DNA of 40,700 nucleotides, from positions 1 to 40,700 of the forward strand of contig JACZKK010000182.1 of the NCBI GenBank assembly GCA_014860115.1, written 5' to 3'. Position 1 is the stretch's first letter, and the number at the start of each line of letters is the position of its first letter. Under the pieces are notes generated by a model. The model was not told where the DNA came from. It made no database searches and was given only the letters and a program-made list of their open reading frames with translations. The position numbers and the translations under genes are program-made. This DNA comes from Ignavibacteriaceae bacterium. Lineage in GTDB: Bacteria; Bacteroidota; Ignavibacteria; Ignavibacteriales; Ignavibacteriaceae. Below are positions 16,743 through 25,667 of this stretch, in pieces.

Positions 16743-17390
16743 ATGAAAAAGGTAATTACTGAGCGAGATATTTTAAAACTTGAGAAACAGGGGATAAAGG
16801 TTTTATTAAAAACAAAAGATACAATTATCACACCGCTAGCTTTGGACCGAATTCGCTCATCAAAATTTACGATTGTGGAAAAAGAAAATTCTCAATCGGA
16901 ATCCAGTGCCAACTTAAATAACAACATTGAAGCTGCCGGCAGAAAAATAATTATTGGCGGTGATCATACAGGATTCAGACTAAAAAATACACTGATTAAA
17001 TATTTAGTTGAAAAAGAATTTTATGTAACTGATGCCGGAACATTTGATGAAAATTCTTGTGACTATCCTGACTATGCTAAGATTGTAGCAAAATGCGTTT
17101 CTGGAGGAGATATTGATTTTGGGATTTTGATAGATGCAACAGGAATTCCTTCTGCGATTGCTGCAAACAAAGTAAAAGGAATCCGAGCAGCGACATGTTA
17201 CGATATTTTTAGTGCCAGAAGCTCCCGTGCTCACAATAATGCAAATGTTTTAGTAGTTGGAGCAAAAGCATTGGGTGAAGAGACAATTAAGCTGATTGTT
17301 GATGAGTGGTTGTCAACTCATTTTGAAGGTGGAAGGCATAAGAAAAGGTTGGATAAAATAAGTGAACTTGAAAATGAAAAAGATGATTGA
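16743..17390 (+). CDS. RpiB/LacA-family sugar-phosphate isomerase-like protein with N-terminal extension and Cys-to-Asp active site
   Basis: 215 residues, against about 145-150 for normal ribose-5-phosphate isomerase B. Residues ~68-210 are an RpiB domain: IIIGGDHTGFRLK (D74, H75), the YPDYA segment, IAANKVKGIRAATC, SRAHNNANVLVVGAKALG (H164) and EGGRHKKRL. Where RpiB has the catalytic Cys in ILICGTGIGxSIAANK, this protein reads ILIDATGIPSAIAANK, giving Asp131. Residues 1-48 (ITERDILKLEKQGIKV, then IITPLALDRIRSSKF) resemble short N-terminal modules with an LTPLARD-like motif seen on enzymes linked to bacterial microcompartments. RpiB interconverts ribose-5- and ribulose-5-phosphate; activity here is doubtful or altered. 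Function not assigned. Confidence 0.85.
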   Translation: MKKVITERDILKLEKQGIKVLLKTKDTIITPLALDRIRSSKFTIVEKENSQSESSANLNNNIEAAGRKIIIGGDHTGFRLKNTLIKYLVEKEFYVTDAGTFDENSCDYPDYAKIVAKCVSGGDIDFGILIDATGIPSAIAANKVKGIRAATCYDIFSARSSRAHNNANVLVVGAKALGEETIKLIVDEWLSTHFEGGRHKKRLDKISELENEKDD

Positions 17391-17545
17391 GTTTATTCAA
17401 AGTTAAATCATATTTTGAAATAAAGTGTTTATACCATAATTTTCGCCAGCCAAAATAGATATTACAAACAGATTTCGATGCATAACCAGCCAGGGTCACC
17501 TCTGAAAAGAAATTATCATAAACCATTAGCGGGATTTACCTTAAA

Positions 17546-18307
17546 TTGCTCATTATAAATTCGCCTGTTGAAGAAATTATAGAAATAAATCGTCACATTT
17601 ATCTTCTTAAAGTATTTTCTCCACAACTTACATCAATCATTAAACCTGGTCAATTTCTGAATATCAGAGTAACTGAAAGAGTTTATCCATTGCTCAGAAG
17701 ACCATTTAGTGTTTGTGATGTGGAAGGGAATCATCTTTATCTTATGTTTAATATTTTAGGTGAGGGAACGAATATACTCGCTCATAAGCCGATTGGTTCT
17801 GATCTTGACATTCTTGGTCCATTAGGAAATGGATTTAACCTTGATGGCGATTACGAAACTGCTGTGATTGTTGCTGGCGGATTGGGTGCGGCTCCGTTTC
17901 CTTATCTAACTCGCAAGCTGAAAGGAATGAAAAATATACTTTCATTTATAGGTGGAAGAACAAAAGATGATGTCATCACTTATAACTTAAAGAATGTGAA
18001 AGAGGCTTCCGATGATGGTTCACTTGGTTTCAGAGGCAATGTAGTTCAATTACTTAATCAAAATCTTGAATTATTAAAAGCAAAGAAAATTAAAATGTTT
18101 GCCTGTGGACCTACAGTAATGCTTCGGGCATTAAAAGAATTTTGTCTTAAGAATGATTTTGAATGCGAAGCATCAACTGAATGTGCAATGGCCTGCGGTT
18201 TTGGAATTTGCCAGGGATGCCCGATAGAATCCACAACCGAAAGTGATAGATATCTGTTAGTGTGCAAAGATGGTCCAGTGTTCAATATTAAAGATGTTGT
18301 GATATGA
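17546..18307 (+). CDS. pyrK: Dihydroorotate dehydrogenase B electron-transfer subunit
   Basis: A 253-residue FAD/[2Fe-2S] ferredoxin-reductase-type subunit that links PyrD to NAD+. YPLLRRPFSVCD binds FAD. GGLGAAPFPYL and FACGPTVMLRAL are the nucleotide-binding motifs. The C-terminal cluster ligands are C217, C222, C225 and C240 in MACGFGICQGCP and LLVCKDGPVF. The start is a TTG at 17546; an upstream in-frame stop leaves no better choice. Its stop overlaps the pyrD ATG (ATGA), so the two subunits are coupled. Confidence 0.93.
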   Translation: MLIINSPVEEIIEINRHIYLLKVFSPQLTSIIKPGQFLNIRVTERVYPLLRRPFSVCDVEGNHLYLMFNILGEGTNILAHKPIGSDLDILGPLGNGFNLDGDYETAVIVAGGLGAAPFPYLTRKLKGMKNILSFIGGRTKDDVITYNLKNVKEASDDGSLGFRGNVVQLLNQNLELLKAKKIKMFACGPTVMLRALKEFCLKNDFECEASTECAMACGFGICQGCPIESTTESDRYLLVCKDGPVFNIKDVVI

Positions 18308-19221
18308 GCAATGTAGATCTGTCTGTAAAAATTGGTTCACTAACTTTACGCAACCCGATAATGCTTGCTTCCGGAACAGTGGGATACGGCAATGAAATGG
18401 CTGAGTTCACTGATTTGAATAAGCTTGGTGGAATAGTAACAAAATCATTAAGTCTTAAGCCAAGAAAAGGAAATCCTCCTCAACGTATTGTTGAAACACC
18501 TGCTGGAATGTTAAATGCAATTGGCCTGGCTAATGTTGGAGTAGAAGTTTTCTTGAAAGAGAAAATTCCATTCCTCAGACAATTTGATGTTCCACTGATT
18601 TGTAATATTGCAGCAAGTACTATTGATGAGTACGTAGAGTGTACGAGAATACTTACTACAGAAGACACTATCAAAGCCTTTGAGATTAATGTTTCCTGCC
18701 CAAATGTTAAAGAGGGAGGTTTATCATTCGGTAATGATTTAAATTCAGTTGCAAGGATAACTGAAAAAGTCAGGGCTGTAACCGATAAGGCAATAATTAT
18801 AAAACTATCTCCAAATGTTTCGTACATAGCTGAATTTGCAAAAGCTGTAAAAGAAAATGGTGCCGATGCAGTTTCAGCAATAAATACATTGGTTGGCGCA
18901 GCTTTCAATATTTTCACTCGCAAACCAAAAATTCATAATGTGACTGGCGGATTGTCAGGTCCTGCTATTAAGCCTGTTGCTATAGCCAAAGTTCTTGAAA
19001 TATCGAGACAGGTAGATATACCCATTATCGGCATCGGTGGAATTATGGATTGGAAAGATGTTATTGAATTTATGATTGCCGGTTCTTCAGCAGTTCAAAT
19101 AGGAACATTGAATTTCATTGATCCTTCTGCACCGGGAAAAATAGTTAATCAACTGGAAGAACATTGTATTAAAAACGGAATTGAAAAAATTTCATCACTC
19201 ATCGCATCATATCAGTTATAA
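18304..19221 (+). CDS. pyrD: Dihydroorotate dehydrogenase, class 1B catalytic subunit
   Basis: A 305-residue FMN enzyme that oxidises dihydroorotate to orotate in de novo pyrimidine synthesis. LRNPIMLASGTVGYG opens the TIM barrel. The catalytic Cys is C132 in FEINVSCPNV, which marks a class 1 enzyme (class 2 uses Ser). KLSPNV, AINTLVGAAF and GGLSGPAIKPVA are typical of class 1B, and IIGIGGIMDWKDVIEFMIAG binds the FMN phosphate. The overlapping pyrK upstream confirms the NAD-linked B type. Confidence 0.96.
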   Translation: MSNVDLSVKIGSLTLRNPIMLASGTVGYGNEMAEFTDLNKLGGIVTKSLSLKPRKGNPPQRIVETPAGMLNAIGLANVGVEVFLKEKIPFLRQFDVPLICNIAASTIDEYVECTRILTTEDTIKAFEINVSCPNVKEGGLSFGNDLNSVARITEKVRAVTDKAIIIKLSPNVSYIAEFAKAVKENGADAVSAINTLVGAAFNIFTRKPKIHNVTGGLSGPAIKPVAIAKVLEISRQVDIPIIGIGGIMDWKDVIEFMIAGSSAVQIGTLNFIDPSAPGKIVNQLEEHCIKNGIEKISSLIASYQL

Positions 19222-19225
19222 TTGA

Positions 19226-20488
19226 ATGGATCTTGAAACTTCGCTGAAGAAGCTTTTCTCTCTTCACACATTTGGAATAAAGCTTGGATTGGAAAATACT
19301 ACTGCTTTTCTTGAGCATTTAGGAAATCCTCAGCAAGCATTAAAGACTATTCACATTGCAGGTTCAAATGGAAAGGGAAGCACATCTTCATTCATTGCCA
19401 GCATTCTTCAGGAGTTTGGATTTAAAGTTGGCTTATATACTTCACCACATTTTGTGAAGTTTAATGAAAGAGTCGTGATAAACGGAAAGCAAATTGAAGA
19501 TGAGTTTGTTGCTACTTTCATTTCATATAATGAAAAATATATTGATGAACACGAATTAACTTTTTTTGAAGTGACAACTGCTATGGCTTTCCAATATTTC
19601 AAAGAAATGAATGTGGATTATTGTGTAATTGAAACCGGACTTGGCGGCAGACTTGATTCGACTAATGTTTTGGATCCTTTAGCGGTGGTTATTACATCCA
19701 TTAGTCTTGAGCATACAAATGTACTTGGAGATACAATAGAACAGATTGCATCTGAGAAAGCAGCGATAATTAAGAACAGTTCAAATGTTTTTACAGGTAT
19801 ACTAAAGAAAGAAGCAGAAGGAATTGTTGAGCAGAAATGCAATGAATCAAAAAGTAAAAATTTTCGTCTTGAAGACTTTATAGATAATGATGGTGAGAAA
19901 ATAAAATTAATATTTAATAATGATAATTCTATTGATATAAATCCTCCGCTCAGAGGCATATATCAAAAATACAATGCTGCACTTGCATCACTTACTGTAT
20001 CAAAGACATTTTTATTAAATGATGAAAAAAAATACTTATCAGGCATTGCGAATGTTTCAATGAACACAGGATTGCAGGGCAGGTATGAATTTTTTCAGAA
20101 GGACCCGACAATAATTTTTGATTCAGCACACAATCCTGAAGGTATTGAAAATTTTCTTAGCGAATTCGTTCGGGAAGCTGGATCATACAAAAAAAAAACT
20201 TTACTTTTTGGAGCAATGAGAGATAAAGCTATAGGAGATATGCTTTTAATGCTTTCTAAATCTTTTGATGAAATAATGATAACGGAAATTCAGTACGAGC
20301 GAGCAGCTAAAGCGGATGAGATTAGTGAGTTCTGTAAACGATTTGACATCCCAGTAAAACAGGTAATCGAGCCTGCAAGTTTTGTCAGAAGTTTTACGAA
20401 AAGGAATGCGGATGAGTGCCTGGTAGTCCTTGGCAGTATGTATCTGCTTGGGGAAATTAAGCAGCAATTATTGGTTGAGGTAGCTTGA
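19226..20488 (+). CDS. folC: Bifunctional folylpolyglutamate / dihydrofolate synthase
   Basis: A 420-residue Mur-ligase-fold enzyme that adds glutamate to dihydropteroate and folates. The P-loop is IAGSNGKGSTSSF (residues ~45-56). TSPHFVKFNERVVING, FFEVTTAMAF, ETGLGGRLDSTNV and SISLEHTNVLGDTIEQIA with EKAAIIK follow in family order. The C-terminal ligase domain has FDSAHNPEGIENF. It starts four bases after pyrD, so it probably belongs to the same transcript. A ~174-base leader separates it from rho. Confidence 0.94.
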   Translation: MDLETSLKKLFSLHTFGIKLGLENTTAFLEHLGNPQQALKTIHIAGSNGKGSTSSFIASILQEFGFKVGLYTSPHFVKFNERVVINGKQIEDEFVATFISYNEKYIDEHELTFFEVTTAMAFQYFKEMNVDYCVIETGLGGRLDSTNVLDPLAVVITSISLEHTNVLGDTIEQIASEKAAIIKNSSNVFTGILKKEAEGIVEQKCNESKSKNFRLEDFIDNDGEKIKLIFNNDNSIDINPPLRGIYQKYNAALASLTVSKTFLLNDEKKYLSGIANVSMNTGLQGRYEFFQKDPTIIFDSAHNPEGIENFLSEFVREAGSYKKKTLLFGAMRDKAIGDMLLMLSKSFDEIMITEIQYERAAKADEISEFCKRFDIPVKQVIEPASFVRSFTKRNADECLVVLGSMYLLGEIKQQLLVEVA

Positions 20489-20585
20489 CATTTAAGAATT
20501 TAAGTTTTATGTTTCGGTGAGCCGCAAAAACCTATCAAGAAATAAACAATTTGTTATCATTAATAAATTATTCCCCGAATACACA

Positions 20586-20603
20586 AACTGGTTAGAACCA
20601 GTT
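20586..20603. promoter_or_regulatory. Perfect inverted repeat in the leader of rho
   Basis: AACTGGTT (20586-20593) and AACCAGTT (20596-20603) form an 8-base dyad about 60 bases upstream of the rho start. As RNA it would be a 6-bp stem with the loop TTAGAA. The following AAAATTTTATG is not a U-tract, so it is a poor intrinsic terminator. It may be an operator for a dimeric regulator or part of the leader through which rho genes are often autoregulated. Confidence 0.4.
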
Positions 20604-20662
20604 AAAATTTTATGTTAAATAAATAAACCTTCATCTGACAACAATAACTCAGGGTTAATATT

Positions 20663-21916
20663 ATGCCAATGGATATATCCGCACTCAAATCAAAGAAGAT
20701 CGTAGAATTAAATGAGATAGCTAAGGAACTGAATATTCCCGGCTACAGTGATCTTCGCAAGCAGGAACTTATCTTCAAAATTTTGGAGGCTCAAACTTCC
20801 AAGGATGGACTAACATTCTCAAAGGGTGTCCTCGAAGTTCTTCCTGATGGATATGGATTCCTTCGTTCATCGGACTACAATTATCTTCCATCACCTGATG
20901 ATATTTATGTATCTCCTTCACAGATAAAAAAATTCAGTTTACGAACGGGAGATTTTGTCAGCGGTCAGGTCAGACCACCGAAAGAAGGTGAAAGATTTTT
21001 TGCGCTTCTCAGGGTTGAAGCAGTAAATAATCAAGCACCTGAGAATATTCGTGAGCGAACTTTATTTGATAACCTTGTTCCCGTATATCCAACGAAAAAA
21101 ATTAATCTTGAATCTGCACCTGGTGAATATTCAATGAGAGTTATGGATATGCTTGCACCAATTGGTAAAGGACAAAGAGGATTGATAGTTTCACCTCCGA
21201 AAAGTGGTAAAACTGTATTACTACAGAAAATTGCTAATTCAATTACAAGGAATCATCCGGAAATAAAACTTATCGTGCTTTTAATTGATGAACGCCCGGA
21301 AGAAGTAACTGATATGGAACGTTCAGTTCAAGGTGAAGTTATAAGTTCAACATTTGATGAACCTGCCGACCGACATGTTCAGGTTGCAGATATGGTAATC
21401 GAGAAAGCAAAAAGAATGGTTGAAGCAAATGAGCACGTAGTGATTTTGCTGGATAGTATAACAAGATTGGCAAGAGCTCATAACATCGTCGTTCCTCACA
21501 GCGGAAGAATTTTGTCTGGTGGTGTTGACTCCAATGCTCTTCATAAACCAAAAAGATTCTTTGGCGCTGCAAGAAATACTGAAGACGGCGGCAGTTTAAC
21601 TATTATCGCAACCGCTTTGATTGATACGGGCAGCAGAATGGATGATGTTATCTTTGAGGAGTTCAAAGGAACAGGTAACATGGAACTTGTTCTCAATCGT
21701 GATTTAAGTGACAGAAGAATTTTCCCAGCGATCGATGTAAACCGTTCAGGAACCAGACGTGAAGATTTACTCTTAAAGGAAGATGATTTAGGAAAGATCT
21801 GGATTCTAAGAAAAATTCTCAGTGACTTTAGCCCTGTTGAGGCGATGGAATTCTTGATTGACAAAATCAGAGGAACAAAGAACAACAAAGACTTTTTGAA
21901 CAATATGAATAACTAG
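20663..21916 (+). CDS. rho: Transcription termination factor Rho
   Basis: A 417-residue hexameric RNA-dependent ATPase that ends transcription at Rho-dependent sites. The Rho N-terminal helical domain covers ~1-45 ([18 protein letters not shown]). The cold-shock-type RNA-binding domain follows ([15 protein letters not shown]). The Walker A region is [17 protein letters not shown] (~168-184), and [15 protein letters not shown] carries Walker B. The Q-loop/R-loop region is [11 protein letters not shown] and [13 protein letters not shown]. It is short and compact, close to the E. coli length, without the long N-terminal insertion found in many Bacteroidota Rho proteins. Confidence 0.97.
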   Translation: MPMDISALKSKKIVELNEIAKELNIPGYSDLRKQELIFKILEAQTSKDGLTFSKGVLEVLPDGYGFLRSSDYNYLPSPDDIYVSPSQIKKFSLRTGDFVSGQVRPPKEGERFFALLRVEAVNNQAPENIRERTLFDNLVPVYPTKKINLESAPGEYSMRVMDMLAPIGKGQRGLIVSPPKSGKTVLLQKIANSITRNHPEIKLIVLLIDERPEEVTDMERSVQGEVISSTFDEPADRHVQVADMVIEKAKRMVEANEHVVILLDSITRLARAHNIVVPHSGRILSGGVDSNALHKPKRFFGAARNTEDGGSLTIIATALIDTGSRMDDVIFEEFKGTGNMELVLNRDLSDRRIFPAIDVNRSGTRREDLLLKEDDLGKIWILRKILSDFSPVEAMEFLIDKIRGTKNNKDFLNNMNN

Positions 21917-21999
21917 CAGGTAACCGACAATTTACTTGTAAGTAATTTTGCCTTGATTTTTATATTGATCTGGATGATTTTTCATCAAAAAGAAATAAT

Positions 22000-23262
22000 G
22001 TGAAAAAGTTTTTATTCAGCTTCTTTCTTATTTGCACTTCATTATTTGGACAGCCAGATATTATTCCAAGACTACCCTTTGAATCAGAAATAATTGCCCT
22101 ACCCAGAACTGATGGTGATTTTTCAGTCAATTTTATCTACAAAATTCCATATAGGATGCTTGTATTTGAAAGAAAAGTGGATTCATTTGATGCTGGATTT
22201 CGTGTTACTGTGGAAATTCTCGATGAAGATTCCAAATTAGTTATAAGGGATATGAAAGATAGCAAGGTGATAGTGAATAATTTTGAAGAGACGAATGATA
22301 ATAATCTTTACTTGCAGGATTTTTTAAGCTTTAAACTGAAGTCAGGAGAATATAAAATCTCAGCGCATATTTCGGATATGAACTCAACCGGTGAACTTAA
22401 ACTTGAACCCATAAAATTGGATCTTGAAGAATATGAAGATAAAATTGTACAACATCCTTTGGTAATTAGTTCACGGGATGTAATGTGTGATGATAAAAAG
22501 AATTTTATTCTTGCAAATTCAGGTGGTAATGTTCCTTTCAGCAGTGACAAATTTCATCTTATAATTCCTGTTAGTGATACATTAATAAGCGATATTAATG
22601 TTATCATAGAAAACAATGATGAGGTTATAATCTCAACTAAAGTTAGTGAATCTTATGTTATTCCTGTTAAAATAGCTGAATGTGAAGGACATGTATCTGT
22701 AACATCAAATCCTGAAACAATCCCCTTAAGGAATTTTGTTTTGAGAAATGTAAATGAAAAACTTAACGAGGGCGATGTAACATTAAAGGTAGTGAACGAT
22801 GAGAATTCAATCGATGAGAAATATCAATCAAAAATAGTTTGGTTTAATAAGCCATTCTCTTTAATGGATCCTGAAAAAGCAATTGAGTTCTTAAACTTTG
22901 TAGAATCAGATTCAATCGTGTCTTCACTTTTATCGAATAGTAGTTCTGACTATCCAAAAGTATTGAAAGATTATTGGGCGAAATTTGATCCTACTCCGGA
23001 AACAACTTATAACGAAGTGATGTTTGAATATTACAGCCGCGTGGATTATTCAATAAAAGAGTTCAAAGGTATAGGCAAAGGTAATGGTGCAAAAACGGAT
23101 AGAGGCATTGTGTATATCAAATTTGGTAAACCAGAAAATATTGATCGATTATCGAATCCACAAGGTCAGGTTATGGAAATATGGTCTTACTTAAATCCTG
23201 AAAGAAAGTTTACATTTGTTGATAAAAAGGGTACAGGTAACTTTACTTTGACTGAGAATTGA
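22000..23262 (+). CDS. Exported GWxTD-domain protein
   Basis: 420 residues with an N-terminal signal peptide (MKKFLFSFFLICTSLFGQ). Translation starts at GTG; the overlapping ATG two bases upstream is in another frame and stops at once. The C-terminal ~110 residues match the GWxTD domain: the WAKFDPTPETTYNEV segment, FEYYSRVDYSI, then KTDRGIVYIKFGKPENID and VMEIWSYLNPERKFTFVD. The name-giving GWKTD reads GAKTD here, so the Trp is lost. The domain is common in Bacteroidota, Chlorobiota and Acidobacteriota envelope proteins; its function is not established. The stop overlaps the pdxA ATG. Confidence 0.85.
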   Translation: MKKFLFSFFLICTSLFGQPDIIPRLPFESEIIALPRTDGDFSVNFIYKIPYRMLVFERKVDSFDAGFRVTVEILDEDSKLVIRDMKDSKVIVNNFEETNDNNLYLQDFLSFKLKSGEYKISAHISDMNSTGELKLEPIKLDLEEYEDKIVQHPLVISSRDVMCDDKKNFILANSGGNVPFSSDKFHLIIPVSDTLISDINVIIENNDEVIISTKVSESYVIPVKIAECEGHVSVTSNPETIPLRNFVLRNVNEKLNEGDVTLKVVNDENSIDEKYQSKIVWFNKPFSLMDPEKAIEFLNFVESDSIVSSLLSNSSSDYPKVLKDYWAKFDPTPETTYNEVMFEYYSRVDYSIKEFKGIGKGNGAKTDRGIVYIKFGKPENIDRLSNPQGQVMEIWSYLNPERKFTFVDKKGTGNFTLTEN

Positions 23263-24269
23263 TGAAGAGAATTGTTTTTACATGTGGTGATATTAATGGA
23301 ATCGGACCGGAAATTGCGCTTAAAACGATCAACAAAATCACTTCAAAAAATAAAGCTACTCAGGTAATCCTAATCATTCCAGAAAATGTTTTCACAAATG
23401 CATCACTCTTAATCAGACCCCGCTTTAGTTATCAAATTGCAAAAGATTTAGCTATTAATAATTTTAGTCTCTCTCAGGTAATTATTTTAACTACCAAATC
23501 ATTTAAGCAGAACATTGGCAAACCGACAGCATCTTCCGGTGAAGCTGCATATCTTGCATTGAAGTCATCTTTCGATTTATTGAACAAAAAATTAGCAGAT
23601 GCGGTCGTAACTGCTCCTGTATCGAAGACTGCATTAAAACATGCAGGTGTAAAATATCCAGGACAAACAGAAATGTACGCTGATTGGTGCGGTGTTAAAA
23701 ATTTTGTAATGACGTTCCTTTCCAAAAAGTTAAGAGTTGCGCTTTACTCAATTCATATTCCATTAAAGAAAGTCTCTAAGTCATTAAATTTAAAAGTATT
23801 ATCAGAAAAGATTGATGCTGTCATAAGTATGTTAAACATAGATCTCGGAATTAATAATCCAAAGATAGCCGTACTGGGTTTGAACCCTCACGCAGGTGAA
23901 AGTGGAATTATTGGCAGTGAGGAAAGAGAGATAATTGAACCGTTCATTGAGCAAAAAAAATACGAAGGTATTGTTGAAGGGCCATTTTCATCTGACGCCT
24001 TTTTTGCTACTAAAAGATTTGAAAATTATGATATGATATTCGGTCTGTATCACGATCAGGTTTTAATTCCTTTTAAGTATATCAATGCAGGAAAGGGTGT
24101 TAATTATTCAGCAGGATTACCGATAATAAGAACTTCGCCGGATCACGGCACAGCATACGATATTGCCGGAAAGGGAATAGCTGATGAATCAAGTATGCTT
24201 GAAGCTTATATGTATGCGAAATTGATTCTGAGCAACAGAAAGAAAAGATTAACGAAAAATGAAGGTTAA
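23262..24269 (+). CDS. pdxA: 4-hydroxythreonine-4-phosphate dehydrogenase
   Basis: Oxidises 4-phosphohydroxy-threonine in the DXP-dependent route to pyridoxal phosphate. The metal-binding His residues are in place: YSIHIPL (H165), GLNPHAGE (H210) and LYHDQVLIPFKY (H264). LPIIRTSPDHGTAYDIAG closes the active site. I chose the ATG at 23262, sharing one base with the upstream stop (TGATG), over a TTG three bases earlier. The usual substrate-binding GHTE motif reads GQTE (Q135), a possible peculiarity. The 335-residue length is normal, and the end overlaps the next gene by 11 bases. Confidence 0.94.
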   Translation: MKRIVFTCGDINGIGPEIALKTINKITSKNKATQVILIIPENVFTNASLLIRPRFSYQIAKDLAINNFSLSQVIILTTKSFKQNIGKPTASSGEAAYLALKSSFDLLNKKLADAVVTAPVSKTALKHAGVKYPGQTEMYADWCGVKNFVMTFLSKKLRVALYSIHIPLKKVSKSLNLKVLSEKIDAVISMLNIDLGINNPKIAVLGLNPHAGESGIIGSEEREIIEPFIEQKKYEGIVEGPFSSDAFFATKRFENYDMIFGLYHDQVLIPFKYINAGKGVNYSAGLPIIRTSPDHGTAYDIAGKGIADESSMLEAYMYAKLILSNRKKRLTKNEG

Positions 24270-24984
24270 ACCATACGAGCAAGTTTCTGCTATTTATGAT
24301 GGTTTAATGAAAAAATTAGATTATGACAGTTGGTCAAAATATATTCTGTTAATAGCCAAGGATAACGTTAAGGACAAAGCAAAATTTCTTGAGCTGGGGG
24401 CAGGGAATTGCAAGATGGCTAAAATACTTTCCGATAAGTATAAAAATTATTATGCTTCGGATATTTCATTATCGATGCTCCGCTCTGGTGTTAATAATAA
24501 TTTGAAAAAGATCTGCTGTGATATGACCTCGCTTCCGTTTAAAGAAAAATTTGATTTTGTTTTCTCTGCATTTGATAGTGTGAACTATATTTTGAAAAAG
24601 AAGTCACTTCAAAACTTATTCAAAGAAATATATTGCTTGCTTGAGGAAGATGGTATGTTTACATTCGATGCAAGCCTCGAGAAAAACAGCTTGAATTTCA
24701 GTATTAGTAAATCCACTGAGGGACGGCATAATGATTATCAGTATAGGATGTTAAGCAAGTATAACAAGCAAAGCAGAATTCACTCAAATCATTTTTATAT
24801 TAGAGATGAATTTGGAAATGAATTTAAAGAATTGCACAAAGAAAAAATTTATAAACTTGATACCTACTTCAAGCTTGCTGAAAAAGAAGGTTTATATACT
24901 GAAGCTTGCTATGATTGTTTTTCTTTTAAGGATGTCAACGAAAATTCTCAAAGAGCTCAATTTGTTATGAGGAAAATTAACTGA
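24259..24984 (+). CDS. Class I SAM-dependent methyltransferase
   Basis: 241 residues. The N-terminal YEQVSAIYDGLMKKLDYDSW is the usual lead-in for small-molecule methyltransferases. Motif I is FLELGAGNCKMAKIL, followed by the acidic YASDISLSML and the CCDMTSLPF and FVFSAFDSVNYIL segments that complete the Rossmann core. The C-terminal half is an antiparallel sheet cap typical of the group. The substrate cannot be told from sequence. It overlaps pdxA by 11 bases and its stop overlaps the ftsE ATG, so all three should be co-translated. Confidence 0.85.
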   Translation: MKVKPYEQVSAIYDGLMKKLDYDSWSKYILLIAKDNVKDKAKFLELGAGNCKMAKILSDKYKNYYASDISLSMLRSGVNNNLKKICCDMTSLPFKEKFDFVFSAFDSVNYILKKKSLQNLFKEIYCLLEEDGMFTFDASLEKNSLNFSISKSTEGRHNDYQYRMLSKYNKQSRIHSNHFYIRDEFGNEFKELHKEKIYKLDTYFKLAEKEGLYTEACYDCFSFKDVNENSQRAQFVMRKIN

Positions 24985-25664
24985 TGATGCTTTCATTTGA
25001 TAATGTAGAATTTCATTATAAGAATCAACCTGTGTTCACCAATCTGAATATGGAATTAGACTACGGTGAATTTGTATTTGTAATCGGGAAGAGTGGAATT
25101 GGCAAAAGCACATTGATGCAGTTAATTTATATGAATCAATTTCCACTGACTGGAACCGTCCGTATCGCAGAGTTTGATTCACAGACAATTAAACCATCTC
25201 AAATTCCATTACTAAGAAGAAAAATTGGTGTCATCTTTCAGGATTTTAAACTGCTGCCAGATCGAAACGTATATCAGAATCTTGCTTATGTAATGAAAGT
25301 AACAGGAATTCCATCCAAAGAGATAAAGAAACGAATAAATGAAACGCTTAATGAAGTTGGACTTTCACATAAAAGATTAAATAAACCTCACGAATTATCC
25401 GGAGGTGAGCAGCAAAGAGTTGCAATTGCCAGAGCAATCATCAACGAACCAATACTGGTGCTTGCTGATGAACCTACCGGTAATCTTGATCCTGAAACTT
25501 CCGGTGAAATATTAGCACTTCTCAAAAAAATAAACAAACGAGGTACGGCAGTTTTAGTTGTAACTCATAATTATGATATCGTTAAGAAGGGGAATGAAAG
25601 AGTAATAAAGCTTGAGGACGGTAGAGCATTAAAAGCAGTAATCAAACATAAAATTGAAAGCTAA
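24984..25664 (+). CDS. ftsE: Cell-division ABC transporter ATP-binding protein FtsE
   Basis: A 226-residue ABC ATPase. Walker A is GKSGIGKST (35-43). The Q-loop is VIFQDFKLLPDRNVYQNL, characteristic of FtsE. The signature is LSGGEQQ (138-144), and Walker B is ILVLADEP followed by the D-loop GNLDP. The switch His is in VVTHNYD. FtsE with FtsX activates cell-wall hydrolases at the septum. No ftsX follows; the next gene, adk, is convergent only three bases away. LolD/MacB-like ATPases are similar, but the Q-loop text favours FtsE. Confidence 0.88.
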   Translation: MMLSFDNVEFHYKNQPVFTNLNMELDYGEFVFVIGKSGIGKSTLMQLIYMNQFPLTGTVRIAEFDSQTIKPSQIPLLRRKIGVIFQDFKLLPDRNVYQNLAYVMKVTGIPSKEIKKRINETLNEVGLSHKRLNKPHELSGGEQQRVAIARAIINEPILVLADEPTGNLDPETSGEILALLKKINKRGTAVLVVTHNYDIVKKGNERVIKLEDGRALKAVIKHKIES

Positions 25665-25667
25665 AAT

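Noticed and set aside
17287-17526. Minus-strand 79-codon frame overlapping the end of the RpiB-like gene
   Set aside because: Half of it is antisense to a well-supported gene and the product shows no recognisable feature; no ribosome site.
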